64,000 nt of DNA from Geovibrio thiophilus (GCF_004087915.1 NZ_CP035108.1:248001-312000); one strand, 5' to 3'; numbered from the stretch's first letter, positions 1 to 8,369 are shown. Program-made: numbers and translations. Notes: generated by a model not told the origin, from the letters alone.

Positions 1-780
1 CCCTATTCCTCAGAGGCGAGGAATAAGAAGATTCTCCTTGCCGAAGACAATATAGTCAACCAGAAGCTGGCGGTGACTATTTTTGAGCGTCTCGGTTATA
101 AGGTCACAGCGGCGGAGAACGGCTTTAAGGCTCTGGAAGCAATGAGAAACGATGATTTTGACATAGTTTTCATGGATATACAGATGCCTGTAATGAACGG
201 AATAGAAACAGTGCAGGCGATAAGGAGCGGCGAAAGCGGTGTCCGCAGAGCCGATATACCGATTGTGGCAATGACAGCGCATGCGCTCAAAGGCGACAGG
301 GAAAAATTCATAAGCGCCGGAATGAACGACTATCTCTCCAAACCCTTCAGACATGAAGAGCTTGTGGCGATACTAAACAGATTCCTTTACAGCACCGATA
401 TAAATGAGATCCCTTCGGAGCGCAGAAGCGGGACTTTCAGCCCGGATGAACTGATGTCCATAATGGGAGACAGGGAGTATTTTGTTGAAGTTCTTGAAAT
501 ATTCATAAACGACACCGAAAAGCAGCTTGACGAGCTCAGGCGCGCCATTGCGGAGGCCAGTCCATGGAGAGTTATTGAGCTTGCGGTTTACCTCAAGTCT
601 TCCTCCGGAGATCTTACCGCCTACGGGCTTGAGAGCATAGCTGCCCGAATGGAAAAATGCGCCGACGCAGAAGACATTGCGGGTGCAGAGGACTGCTACA
701 ACGCCTTCGTGAAGGAATTTTATGATTTCAGAAAGGAAGCTTCCGTATATACAGAAAAACAGGACAGAGTAAATTCCTGA
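1..780 (+). CDS. Hybrid two-component protein, C-terminal part: receiver + degenerate HPt (5' truncated)
   Basis: The reading frame is open from the first base, so the gene begins upstream of the window. The first ~125 residues are a response-regulator receiver domain: acidic pair in LLAEDN, phosphoacceptor Asp in VFMDIQMP, Thr in MTAHA and Lys in LSKPF are all present. After a short linker a helical HPt-like domain follows (about residues 145-250). Where HPt proteins have A-H-x-L-K-G-S, this one reads A-V-Y-L-K-S-S (Val codon at 586-588), so the phosphorylatable His is missing. The arrangement is typical of the tail of a hybrid histidine kinase; any kinase part would lie outside the window. 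The receiver looks functional, but phosphotransfer through this HPt is unlikely. Confidence 0.85.
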   Translation, partial: PYSSEARNKKILLAEDNIVNQKLAVTIFERLGYKVTAAENGFKALEAMRNDDFDIVFMDIQMPVMNGIETVQAIRSGESGVRRADIPIVAMTAHALKGDREKFISAGMNDYLSKPFRHEELVAILNRFLYSTDINEIPSERRSGTFSPDELMSIMGDREYFVEVLEIFINDTEKQLDELRRAIAEASPWRVIELAVYLKSSSGDLTAYGLESIAARMEKCADAEDIAGAEDCYNAFVKEFYDFRKEASVYTEKQDRVNS

Positions 781-819
781 TTTTATTTTTTTTCATCTTA
801 ATGAAGTTTTTTATCAGCA

Positions 820-848
820 TTGATATTCATTTGTGCTATTGTTAAATA
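820..848 (+). promoter_or_regulatory. Possible sigma-70 promoter for the lipoprotein gene
   Basis: TTGATA (820-825) is followed after 17 nt by the weak -10 TAAATA (843-848), in an AT-rich gap before the gene starting at 892. The -10 match is poor. Confidence 0.3.
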
Positions 849-891
849 TACGTTGTTAAAAATACGTGTGATTAAAAAACGGAGGCGTTAA

Positions 892-2205
892 ATGCGCGGT
901 ATTCGGGTATTGTTATTGTGTGTGGTATTTTCAGTTTTTCTTGTTATGGGCTGCGGCGGAAGCAGCAGTTCATCAGGATCTACTTCGGAGAAGGGTGTTT
1001 TTACGGATGCGCCTGTTCAGGGACTCTCTTATTCCGCTGAGCCCAGCGGTCTTTCAGGCGTTACAAACGAAAAGGGCGAGTTTGATTTCCTTGAAGGGGA
1101 TAATGTAACCTTCAGAATCGGCAATTTGGTTCTCGGCTCTGTGCGGGCAACGGCGTTTGTGACTCCGTTTGACATAGCCGATTATGATAATGCGGTGGAT
1201 ATAGCCCGTCTTCTCCAGAGTGTGGGCAGCGTGAGCAGCGGAGTAATAGTTCTGGACTCTCAGGGCGCATCCTCCGTGAACGGCATAGTCAGTGATAATA
1301 TGACTCTCAGGGACGCTCTGGATGCCCTTGAAACAGGCAATGTTATTACAACGTCCGCAGAGGATGCGCTGGAGCATATGAACTCCCGTTCGATCTACGG
1401 CGCATACAGCGGCTACACCGCGCTTCGCTGCGAGCCTGACGGTTATAAGTCGGTTGATTCCGTTATGGTTTTTGACAAGGGAAAGACATTTGCTTTTAAT
1501 GTCGGAGGCTATGAAGTTTTAGACTTTCCGGATTCCGTTTCAACACCTTCTGTGGCACTGAGGAGAACTGTCAAAGTCTACAGCGGCAAAAGAACTTCTC
1601 AGGATTCTTTCAGGTTTACCGGCCTTGCCGACGAATCGGAGCTTATTTATAACATTTCCGCAAGCTCCGCTGAGGTTTTCAGCACAAGCGTATCATCTCC
1701 GGATAATTCGTGCAGCGGCACGGGGTTCATGGTGAGGGTGGCTGATGCGAAAAACGACAACGAATCCTGCGTTATGCCTGAAGAAGGTGATGATGCGGAA
1801 TACGGCATCGAGCTGTTATCCTCAAATGTATACAGCGAGGACAACTACACCGACATTCCCCGAGATATTCTGCTTAGCGTAAGTGTCAGCGGATGCAGCA
1901 TAACAGCGGAAGCGGATTTCATGGGTTATGATGAGTCTGACAACTACACAGTACTGCATAAAAAAAGCCTCAAAGGGTATGCCGACATGAGCAAACGCAG
2001 CATATTCCTGTCAGATGATTCGGGTAACGGAAGCTATTCCGTTTTCATGATCAGTGTCAGCGATGATTATTTATATCGTTCCGCCGCGTCTGCTCCTATG
2101 GCAATAGCAAATCCATTCACCGGATACTATTTTGAATATGCTGAGGACAACGAAACAGGTGCTCCTCTGTGGTCTCTGTTCAGCGTAGGACAAAGTTACA
2201 AATAA
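892..2205 (+). CDS. Secreted lipoprotein of unknown function
   Basis: The 437-residue protein begins with a lipoprotein signal peptide: MRGIR, a hydrophobic stretch and the lipobox-like VMGC (Cys21), followed by a Gly/Ser-rich tether. The next segment (TDAPVQGLSYSAEPSGLSG and a GEFDFLEGD motif) resembles beta-rich repeats found in bacterial surface lipoproteins, with a carboxypeptidase-regulatory-like character. The rest is acidic, rich in Ser/Asp and predicted mainly beta. A good ribosome site (ggagg at 880) precedes the ATG. The gene stands alone and ends at a strong terminator. I recognise no catalytic motif; surface attachment or adhesion is only a guess. Confidence 0.75.
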   Translation: MRGIRVLLLCVVFSVFLVMGCGGSSSSSGSTSEKGVFTDAPVQGLSYSAEPSGLSGVTNEKGEFDFLEGDNVTFRIGNLVLGSVRATAFVTPFDIADYDNAVDIARLLQSVGSVSSGVIVLDSQGASSVNGIVSDNMTLRDALDALETGNVITTSAEDALEHMNSRSIYGAYSGYTALRCEPDGYKSVDSVMVFDKGKTFAFNVGGYEVLDFPDSVSTPSVALRRTVKVYSGKRTSQDSFRFTGLADESELIYNISASSAEVFSTSVSSPDNSCSGTGFMVRVADAKNDNESCVMPEEGDDAEYGIELLSSNVYSEDNYTDIPRDILLSVSVSGCSITAEADFMGYDESDNYTVLHKKSLKGYADMSKRSIFLSDDSGNGSYSVFMISVSDDYLYRSAASAPMAIANPFTGYYFEYAEDNETGAPLWSLFSVGQSYK

Positions 2206-2214
2206 TACTTAGAG

Positions 2215-2240
2215 GCGGGGGTTCTTTCCCCCGCTTTTTT
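2215..2240 (+). terminator. Rho-independent terminator after the lipoprotein gene
   Basis: A 7-bp stem GCGGGGG / CCCCCGC (2215-2221 with 2228-2234), loop ttcttt, then six T. It lies 9 nt after the stop codon of the lipoprotein gene. Confidence 0.9.
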
Positions 2241-2318
2241 CTTTTATTGATCAGATATTTAGTTTAAAAGATAAAAAAAGTCTTAATTAATCCTTGCCGA
2301 AACCGGAAATCTTCATAT

Positions 2319-2337
2319 CTTGTTGTATAAATACAAG
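2319..2337. promoter_or_regulatory. Small inverted repeat upstream of the DtxR-like gene (possible autoregulatory operator)
   Basis: CTTGT and ACAAG arms flank TGTATAAAT just before the ribosome site of the regulator gene. The centre could double as a -10. The position fits autoregulation, but no known box is matched. Confidence 0.3.
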
Positions 2338-2351
2338 TCGGGAGGTTTCCG

Positions 2352-2870
2352 ATGAATGCAGTGAATTCAGCACCGCTGACCCCGAGTCAGGAAAATTATC
2401 TTGAATGGGTGTACAGGTTTTCTGAAAATGGGGAAGTAAGAGTAAGCGATATAGCGAAAAAACTAGGCGTGAGTCTGCCCAGCGTAAGCAGGGCAGTAAG
2501 CACACTAGCTAAAATGGGGCTTCTTACTCATGAATCCTACGGCAAAATCGGCATGACCGCTGAAGGAAGAACCGTAGGCAAATCAATAGTAAGACGCGAT
2601 AAATGCCTCACTAAGCTTCTTGTGGATATTCTGGGAATGGAACCCGAGGAAGCAGATCCGGAGGTGCACAGGCTTGAACATCTTATAAGCGGAAGAGTCC
2701 TGCCGAGGCTGGAAATTCTGGTACATTACGCAGTATCGGATCCGGTCTGGCTTGAAAGGCTCCACAGGCAAATCAATGACGGAGCTGAGGGGAAAACAGA
2801 AGAATCCTCCTTCGGCATTGGAGAGACCCCGATTCACAAAGGGGCTGTTGTAGAGAAACGCAATAAATGA
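2352..2870 (+). CDS. DtxR/MntR-family metal-dependent transcriptional regulator
   Basis: 172 residues. Residues ~10-70 form an N-terminal winged helix-turn-helix (VSDIAKKLGVSLPSVSRAV is the HTH). A dimerisation/metal-binding domain follows, with a H-x-x-E-H cluster in VHRLEHLISGR, matching the DtxR C-x-x-E-H / MntR E-x-x-E-H metal site with His in the first position. There is no C-terminal SH3-like domain, so the protein is MntR-sized, with a charged tail. The family represses metal uptake or homeostasis genes when loaded with Fe2+ or Mn2+. Ribosome site GGGAGG lies just before the ATG. No transporter gene is adjacent, so the targets and the metal cannot be told from here. Confidence 0.85.
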   Translation: MNAVNSAPLTPSQENYLEWVYRFSENGEVRVSDIAKKLGVSLPSVSRAVSTLAKMGLLTHESYGKIGMTAEGRTVGKSIVRRDKCLTKLLVDILGMEPEEADPEVHRLEHLISGRVLPRLEILVHYAVSDPVWLERLHRQINDGAEGKTEESSFGIGETPIHKGAVVEKRNK

Positions 2871-2876
2871 CATTTA

Positions 2877-3300
2877 ACAACGCAAACCCGAACGTCGTGT
2901 CGGGTTTGCGTACACGTTCGCGCCGAACAGAGTTCGGCTTCACTTCGCACGGCGCAGCCTCGTCCTTGGGGCTGTAACAGAAAAACACGGAGAATAACGA
3001 CTTGACAACGCAAACCCGAACGTCGTGTCGGGTTTGCGTACACCTTCGCGCCGAACAGAGTTCGGCTTCACTTCGCACGGCGCAGCCCCGTCCTTGGGGC
3101 TGTAACAGAAAAACACGGAGAATAACGACTTGACAACGCAAACCCGAATGTCGTGTCGGGTTTGCGTACACGTTCGCGCCGAACAGAGTTCGGCTTCACT
3201 TCGCACGGCGCAGCCTCGTCCTTGGGGCTGTAACAGAAAAACACGGAGAATAACGACTTGACAACGCAAACCCGAACATTGTGTCGGGTTTGCGTACACG
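2877..3300 (+). repeat. Tandem repeat array 1: 128-bp units, 3 full copies plus a partial copy
   Basis: Units begin at 2877, 3005, 3133 and 3261, with exact 128-bp spacing and few differences. Each full unit has three inverted repeats. The first is a 12-bp perfect stem acgcaaacccga / tcgggtttgcgt. The second is CCGAAC-AGA-GTTCGG (2923-2937 in copy 1). The third is CAGCCYC-GTCCTT-GGGGCTG. The blocks ACACGTTCGCG and CTTCACTTCGCACGGCGC flank the second stem and recur in arrays 2 and 3. The last copy stops after the 12-bp stem. Long minus-strand reading frames across the array come from its composition and repetition and look non-coding. The array lies between the DtxR-like gene and a terminator shared with the convergent gene. 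Confidence 0.95.
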
Positions 3301-3320
3301 CCTAAGTGCATAAAAAATGA

Positions 3321-3358
3321 AAGCCCGCAGTCGTTTTCAGGCTGCGGGCTTTTCGTTA
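3321..3358. terminator. Bidirectional Rho-independent terminator
   Basis: A 10-bp perfect stem AAGCCCGCAG / CTGCGGGCTT (3321-3330 with 3342-3351), with T-rich sequence on the right for plus transcripts and ttcattttttat on the left for minus transcripts. It sits between the repeat array and the end of the minus-strand gene at 3379. Confidence 0.85.
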
Positions 3359-3378
3359 TTTTTCAAAGCTGATTTATT

Positions 3379-3858
3379 TTATACATTCCAGAATGTCGTA
3401 CCCTGATCGTCAATTATCCCGAAGAGCGCTCTTTCCTCCGCAATAGTGAGCCCCGTCCGTTCGATGCAGCAGCTTTTTGAAACCACCTGCTCCTCTATAA
3501 ACAGGGGGACGCTCATGTGAAGCGCCAGCGCAACTCCGTCGGACGGACGGCAGTCCACTGTTTTGGACTCGCCCTCCGTGTGAATGTTGAGTTTTGCGGT
3601 GAAAACGCCTTTTTCGACATTGTCTATTATCACGTTTTCCACATAAACTCCGTCCAGAACACCGAGTATTCCGCCGATGAACTGATGAGTCATGGGTCTG
3701 GGGCTGGGTATTCTGTTCAGTTCCTGATATATGGCTTCCGCTTCAAAGGTTCCGATTGTTATAGGAATGAGGTATTGACCGCATATTGTCTCGATCATCA
3801 TCACATAGCGCGATGTTATCGGTTCCTTTATTACGCATTTAACTCCCGCTTCAAACAT
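3379..3858 (-). CDS. Bifunctional nuclease family (DUF151/BFN) protein
   Basis: 159 residues from the start chosen here. The fold signature of the DUF151 family is clear: an early strand ending in a VMMIETICGQYLIPITIG-like segment, then FEAEAIYQELNR, RPMTHQFIGGIL and the conserved CRPSDGVALALHMSVPLFI segment. Members bind nucleic acid and some plant homologues cleave RNA and DNA; the bacterial role is poorly defined. I placed the start at the ATG at 3858-3856 because GGAGG lies 10 nt upstream. A longer frame opening with TTG at 3927 lacks a ribosome site and adds sequence foreign to the family. Confidence 0.8.
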   Translation of the reverse strand: MFEAGVKCVIKEPITSRYVMMIETICGQYLIPITIGTFEAEAIYQELNRIPSPRPMTHQFIGGILGVLDGVYVENVIIDNVEKGVFTAKLNIHTEGESKTVDCRPSDGVALALHMSVPLFIEEQVVSKSCCIERTGLTIAEERALFGIIDDQGTTFWNV

Positions 3859-3972
3859 AAAGCGCTGACCTCCGGAATCTGCATGTGGCTGACAATTTAA
3901 AAATACACGCATACATTCAAACTTCAATAGGAAATGATCTTCAGGCTCAAGCCCGATCAGATAAACCGGAAA

Positions 3973-4002
3973 AGGCGGAACGCTTCACGGAGCCTTCCGC
4001 CT
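3973..4002 (-). terminator. Rho-independent terminator of the TlpA-like gene
   Basis: Read on the minus strand: stem AGGCGGAA / TTCCGCCT, then TTTTCC. It lies just beyond the stop codon of the gene ending at 4010. Confidence 0.75.
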
Positions 4003-4009
4003 CATTTTA

Positions 4010-4501
4010 TCAGTTGGCTGATAATTTATTGATTATGTTTTTAAGATCCTTTTCGGGAATGGAGCCTACAATTATATCAACCATCTTTCCGTCCGGAGCA
4101 TAAATTATGCTGGTGGGGATAGTGCTTATGCCGAACTCCATGCTGAGGGACTGATCCGCCATGTAAACAGGGTAGTTTACGCCGAATTCGCTGATGTATT
4201 TGGCTATGTCTTTTTTATCAGCGTCTGTGGAGAGGGCAACGATTGAGAAGCGCTCCTTCTCCTCACCGTAGACTTTTACGAAGTCGGGTGTTTCTCCTCT
4301 GCACGGCGGACACCATGAGGCGAAGAAGTTTACCAGAAGCACCTTGCCCTGATGCTCCTCTTTAATACGCGCCATAGCGCCTGATTTAAGAGTTTCGATG
4401 GAATCCCCGGAGAGGGACACGTCAGCGTCTCCCGTGTCCTGCCTGCTGCATGCGGCAAATACCAGTAAAAGCGCCGCGAAAAGCAATACTTTGATTTTCA
4501 T
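4010..4501 (-). CDS. TlpA/ResA-like thiol-disulfide oxidoreductase lipoprotein
   Basis: 163 residues. The N-terminus is a lipoprotein signal (MKIKVLLFAALLLVFAAC, lipobox FAAC). A thioredoxin fold follows with the active site WCPPC inside NFFASWCPPCRGETP, and the cis-Pro loop STIPTS. The family keeps periplasmic thiols reduced, for example for cytochrome c maturation. The lipid anchor places it in the periplasm. The start at 4501 has GGGAG 8 nt upstream and begins directly with the signal peptide; 11 further in-frame residues upstream are probably untranslated. It could feed electrons to heme attachment, but no ccm genes are near. Confidence 0.88.
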   Translation of the reverse strand: MKIKVLLFAALLLVFAACSRQDTGDADVSLSGDSIETLKSGAMARIKEEHQGKVLLVNFFASWCPPCRGETPDFVKVYGEEKERFSIVALSTDADKKDIAKYISEFGVNYPVYMADQSLSMEFGISTIPTSIIYAPDGKMVDIIVGSIPEKDLKNIINKLSAN

Positions 4502-4580
4502 TAATTCTGCTCCCTTTGTGCCCCGAGGGGTCAAAGTTTAATAATATTCAAATAATACGATTTTTCAACTTCAAAAACGT

Positions 4581-5459
4581 TCACGGAATATACTTTTTAA
4601 TTTCGTCCGCGAAGTTTCTCTGCTGTATCCCCAGTTCCGTGAATGCGAAAGTTTCGGCGCATGTGTTGCCCTCCTTAAGCATGATGAACTGATCCCTTGT
4701 CACGGGAAAGAACGTGAACCCGCCGAAAAGTGATATGGCGAGGCTGATAACAGCCTCAGGCACAGGAAGGAGGATTATTTTTTTGTCCATGGCTTTTGAG
4801 ATCTCATAAAGAAGCTCTTTGTATGTGTAGACCCTGTTTCCGCAGAGCGGGTAGGTTTTGCCGATCGCCGTGTCCCTGAATACCGCCTCCGTGAACGCGT
4901 CCGCAGTTTCGTAAACGCTCACAGGCTGCATAGGGTAAGAGCCGTCGCCGAAGTAGCTGAAAACAGGTGTTTTTTTCATGTATCCGGCGAGCATGGAGAT
5001 GAAGGAGTCTCCTTTACCGTAAATAAGCGAAGGGCGGAATATAGTGAAGTCAAGCCCGCTGTTTTTTATATATTCCTCTGCCTGATATTTTGTTTTGTGG
5101 TAGCCGGATACGGCGTTTTTCCGTGTTCCGTTCGCGGACATATGGATAAAGCGGCTCACTCCCGCAGCCTTAGCGGCGTCCGCGGCATTTTTAGCGGCGC
5201 TGTAGTGCATGTTTTCAAAGGTTATGCCTTTATCCGGAAATTCCCTGATGATGCCCACAAGGTTTATCACAGCGTTAACACCGCGCAGGGCGTCGGCGAA
5301 GGTTTCCGGACGCAGTATGTCACCCTGAACCGCCTCTGCGTCGGGATGTGTTTTTTTGTTCCTGACAAGAGCCTTCACGTGGACGCCTTTTTCAATGAGT
5401 TTGCTTATGACATGGGAACCGACAAAGCCTGTGCCGCCGGTTACGAAAACTTTTTTCAT
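4581..5459 (-). CDS. NAD(P)-dependent epimerase/dehydratase-like protein (NmrA/NDUFA9-type extended SDR)
   Basis: 292 residues. The Rossmann motif GGTGFVGS is at residues 8-15 and the SDR YxxxK pair is in GYHKTKYQAEEY; HMSANGT supplies the Ser/Thr region. Sequence style is that of the atypical SDR group that includes complex I NDUFA9-like proteins and quinone-related NAD-binding proteins, rather than a sugar epimerase. Ribosome site AAGGAGA precedes the ATG. It starts 11 nt after the stop codon of radC, so the two are probably cotranscribed. The substrate is unknown. Confidence 0.8.
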   Translation of the reverse strand: MKKVFVTGGTGFVGSHVISKLIEKGVHVKALVRNKKTHPDAEAVQGDILRPETFADALRGVNAVINLVGIIREFPDKGITFENMHYSAAKNAADAAKAAGVSRFIHMSANGTRKNAVSGYHKTKYQAEEYIKNSGLDFTIFRPSLIYGKGDSFISMLAGYMKKTPVFSYFGDGSYPMQPVSVYETADAFTEAVFRDTAIGKTYPLCGNRVYTYKELLYEISKAMDKKIILLPVPEAVISLAISLFGGFTFFPVTRDQFIMLKEGNTCAETFAFTELGIQQRNFADEIKKYIP

Positions 5460-5470
5460 GGAGTCTCTCC

Positions 5471-6136
5471 TTAAATAAGTTTCTGAGCCTTCATGCTTAG
5501 GAAAGATGTATCTGTAACTATGATATGATCAAGAAGCTTTATATCAAGGGTTTCAAGCGCCTTTGATATGCGTTCGGTTATATTGATGTCCTCCTCAGAG
5601 GGGATGAGCGAGCCGGATGGGTGATTGTGGGCGATTATAACGTAGGATGCCTTTCTTCTCAGGGCGAGCTCCGCTATTTCTCTGGGGTATACGGCAGTTC
5701 TGTCCACTGTGCCGGAGGAGACCACCTCATAGCTTATCAGCCGCTTGTTTTTGTCCACAAAGAGGCTCACGAAGTTCTCTTTTTCGGATATTCCGATGAG
5801 AATACGCAGAAATTTAAAAACCAGCGCCCCCGAATCCAGAACCAGAGGCTCAAAGTTCAGATTTCCGTGCTCCATACGGACATAAAACTCCCGCATGATG
5901 TTGAAGAAAAGCTGAACCTCCTCCCCCGCGCCGTTTATCGAAGTGAGATCTGTTCTGAAAACTTTACGCAGGCTTTCCGTTTTATCTATTATATCCTTTG
6001 AAAGGACTTTTACATCCCTGCGCGGGATAATATAGGAGAGGATAAGCTCCATGATCTCATAATCGTGGAGTGCGGAGGGACCGCTCCTGAATTTTTCCTT
6101 AAGCCTTTGTCTGTGTCCTTTTTTATGATCTTCCAT
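5471..6136 (-). CDS. radC: RadC-family JAB/MPN domain protein
   Basis: 221 residues from the chosen ATG (6136). The N-terminus GHRQRLKEKF and a helix-hairpin-helix-like region are followed by the JAMM-type metal motif HNHPSG...PSEED near the C-terminus, the hallmark of RadC. Despite the name the biochemical role is unsettled; the original E. coli radC phenotype belonged to recG. The frame extends upstream to a GTG at 6187, but family proteins start close to the GHRxRLxxKF motif. The ribosome site at 6136 is weak. It is transcribed divergently from the tat operon. Confidence 0.85.
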   Translation of the reverse strand: MEDHKKGHRQRLKEKFRSGPSALHDYEIMELILSYIIPRRDVKVLSKDIIDKTESLRKVFRTDLTSINGAGEEVQLFFNIMREFYVRMEHGNLNFEPLVLDSGALVFKFLRILIGISEKENFVSLFVDKNKRLISYEVVSSGTVDRTAVYPREIAELALRRKASYVIIAHNHPSGSLIPSEEDINITERISKALETLDIKLLDHIIVTDTSFLSMKAQKLI

Positions 6137-6227
6137 GGAAAAAAAGCATATCATCAGGAAAGGCAGGTGTAAATAGCTGTCCGGCACTCTTGAGAGGGAG
6201 CGGAACTATTTCCAGTGGAAGCTTGTC

Positions 6228-6255
6228 TTGATTTTTGGCGGCAAATACATATTAT
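6228..6255 (+). promoter_or_regulatory. Sigma-70-like promoter for the tat-moaA operon
   Basis: TTGATT (6228-6233), 16-nt spacer, TATTAT (6250-6255), ending 18 nt before the tatA/B start. It is the best match in the divergent gap. Confidence 0.45.
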
Positions 6256-6273
6256 GCAGTTGAGGTGAATCAC

Positions 6274-6627
6274 ATGTTTGGATTCGGAATGTCTGAAATA
6301 GTTTTGATTCTTGTAATAGCTCTTTTAGTTGTCGGTCCCGGGAAACTGCCGGAACTGGCAAAAACGCTGGGGAAAGGTTATGCTCAGTTCAAACGCTCGC
6401 TGAACGACCTTAAATCCGCCGTAAATATAGATGATCTTGACATCGTCCCCAACAAGACGGTCAAAGACGCCTACAGGGATCATTGGGAAAAGAAAAAACA
6501 GAGCGCTGAAAGCACCGCTGAATCATCCGCCGATGTAAAGCCCGAAGAGACTAAAACCGAGGCTGCGCAGGCTGAACAGGTAACATCTGACACTGATGAA
6601 GTGAAAGGGAAGGACACAAATGGCTAA
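6274..6627 (+). CDS. tatB: Sec-independent translocase TatA/TatB
   Basis: 117 residues starting MFGFGMSEIVLILV. One N-terminal membrane helix is followed by the VGPGKLPELAKTLGKG hinge and amphipathic helix typical of TatA/B, then a charged Lys/Glu-rich tail. The FGFGMSEI start and the length favour TatB, but a single protein may serve both roles because no second tatA is in the window. GAGGTGA lies before the ATG at 6274; 13 further in-frame residues upstream are not used. The protein forms, with TatC, the pore for folded RR-signal proteins, such as the hydrogenase small subunit encoded at 28264. Confidence 0.9.
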   Translation: MFGFGMSEIVLILVIALLVVGPGKLPELAKTLGKGYAQFKRSLNDLKSAVNIDDLDIVPNKTVKDAYRDHWEKKKQSAESTAESSADVKPEETKTEAAQAEQVTSDTDEVKGKDTNG

Positions 6628-7387
6628 AGAGAAAAATCAGGGTGTTGAAGCCCAGATACCCTTAATGGAGCACCTTGAGGAGCTTCGCAAAAGAGTGATA
6701 TATGTCCTGATAATAGTCATAGCCGTTTTCTCCTTCTGTTACTGGCAGAGCCAGTTCTTTATGGATTTTGTCACAAAACCCCTTGTGGATGTGATGCCGG
6801 AGAAATCAAGCATGGCTATGCTGAAGATAACCGAGGGTTTCTTCATGGAGCTCAAGCTCTGTTTTATGGCGGCGCTTTTTTTCAGCATGCCCTTTATCTT
6901 CTATCATATATGGAAGTTCATTGCCCCCGGGCTTTATGTTCATGAAAAAAAATACGTTATGGGATTTGTTATCAGCGCTTCGCTGCTGTTCTTTCTCGGC
7001 GCGGGCTTTGCGTATTATTTCGTGTTCCCCTTCGGCTTCGCGTTTTTCCTTAAATACGCTCAGGGGTACGTGATAGCGAATCTTTCCATAGAGTGGTATC
7101 TGAGCTTTGTAACCAAGATGGTTCTCGGGTTCGGTATAGTTTTCGAGCTGCCTGTATTCACCTTTTTCCTTGCGAAGATGGGTATAATCACGGCAGAAAT
7201 GATGCGCAAATACAGGAGATACGCTGTTCTCGGCATATTCATTGTGGCTGCGGTCATGACCCCGCCGGATGTTTTTTCACAGCTCATGATGGCAGGTCCT
7301 CTTCTGGTTCTGTACGAGCTGAGCATATTCATTGCGGTCATTTTCGGGCGCAAGAGAGAGATAACGGAAGACGAGATATATGAATAA
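6620..7387 (+). CDS. tatC: Sec-independent translocase TatC
   Basis: 255 residues. The N-terminal MEHLEELRKR motif, which binds the twin-arginine signal, is followed by six hydrophobic segments; VFELPVFTFFLA and the MTPPD segment are diagnostic. Length matches the family. It overlaps tatB by 8 nt and moaA by 8 nt, so translation is probably coupled. Confidence 0.97.
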   Translation: MAKEKNQGVEAQIPLMEHLEELRKRVIYVLIIVIAVFSFCYWQSQFFMDFVTKPLVDVMPEKSSMAMLKITEGFFMELKLCFMAALFFSMPFIFYHIWKFIAPGLYVHEKKYVMGFVISASLLFFLGAGFAYYFVFPFGFAFFLKYAQGYVIANLSIEWYLSFVTKMVLGFGIVFELPVFTFFLAKMGIITAEMMRKYRRYAVLGIFIVAAVMTPPDVFSQLMMAGPLLVLYELSIFIAVIFGRKREITEDEIYE

Positions 7388-8369
7388 TACAGTTAAAGAC
7401 AGGTTCGGAAGGGAGATACGCTATCTGCGCATCTCCGTTACGGACAGATGTAATTTCCGGTGCAAGTACTGTATGCCCAGCGGCGAATTCAAGCACCTTG
7501 AGCATTCGAGCATTCTGCGCTTTGAGGATATGCTTTTCGCCACGGAGGTTTTCGCCTCTCTCGGAGTGCATAAGGTGCGTGTCACAGGCGGCGAGCCTCT
7601 GGTTCGCAGGGGCGTGACCGATTTTCTGCGGGAGCTGAATAAAATCGACGGTATAGACGAGGTGACCCTAACTACGAACGGCGCTCTTCTCGGCAAATAC
7701 GCCGAAGATATAGCCGCCGCAGGGGTAAAGCGCATCAATGTGAGTCTTGATTCCCTCAAGGCGGAAAAATACAGGGAAATCACCGGAGGCTTCGATATTC
7801 AGAAGCTTCTGGAGAGCATCTTCATAGCGAAAAAGGCAGGGCTGCGTCCTGTGAAGACAAACAGTGTCCTCATCAGAGGCTTTAACGACTGCGAAATATA
7901 CGACTTCTGCGAGTTCGCCGCCCGCGCGGACATAGTGGTCAGGTTCATAGAGTTCATGCCCATAGGAAACTCCTGTGAGTGGAAAAAAGAGAACATAATG
8001 TACGGTTCGGAGATCATTGATCTCATTTCCAAAAGATACAGAATCGCTCCTATTGAGAAAGAGAAGACCGCCGGACCCGCCAAGAATTATAAGCTCTCCA
8101 ACGGAGCCACCATAGGAATCATCACTCCTATCTCAAACCATTTCTGCTCCGAATGCGACAAGCTGAGGCTCACAGCGGACGGGAAAATCCGCCCATGCCT
8201 CCTTACGGATCAGGAAACGGATATAGTGGACGCAGTGAGAAGCAGGGACAGTGACGCTCTCAAGGCTGCTATTATGGACGCTCTGGGCAAGAAGGACGAG
8301 GAGCACCACATCGTGACGGACAACAGAAATGAAAGATTCAAACGCACCATGTCAAAAATCGGCGGATAA
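7380..8369 (+). CDS. moaA: GTP 3',8-cyclase MoaA (molybdenum cofactor step 1)
   Basis: 329 residues. The radical SAM motif CNFRCKYC lies near residue 23. The C-terminal second cluster site is in HFCSECDKLRLT and RPCLL, and the protein ends with the Gly-Gly tail needed by MoaA. It converts GTP to 3',8-cyclo-GTP, the precursor of cyclic pyranopterin. It sits in the tat operon, which makes sense because many molybdoenzymes are exported by Tat. Confidence 0.97.
   Translation: MNNTVKDRFGREIRYLRISVTDRCNFRCKYCMPSGEFKHLEHSSILRFEDMLFATEVFASLGVHKVRVTGGEPLVRRGVTDFLRELNKIDGIDEVTLTTNGALLGKYAEDIAAAGVKRINVSLDSLKAEKYREITGGFDIQKLLESIFIAKKAGLRPVKTNSVLIRGFNDCEIYDFCEFAARADIVVRFIEFMPIGNSCEWKKENIMYGSEIIDLISKRYRIAPIEKEKTAGPAKNYKLSNGATIGIITPISNHFCSECDKLRLTADGKIRPCLLTDQETDIVDAVRSRDSDALKAAIMDALGKKDEEHHIVTDNRNERFKRTMSKIGG

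Noticed and set aside
2877-3300. CRISPR array
   Set aside because: Units are directly adjacent near-identical 128-bp repeats without variable spacers; the same holds for the other two arrays, and no cas genes are present.
2773-3311. Overlapping minus-strand reading frames of 69-132 codons across array 1
   Set aside because: They consist of the same repeated peptide segments in different frames, follow from the 128-bp repetition, and have no ribosome sites.
3859-3927. Longer start of the BFN-family gene
   Set aside because: It opens with TTG without a ribosome site, while ATG 3858 has GGAGG and matches the family length.
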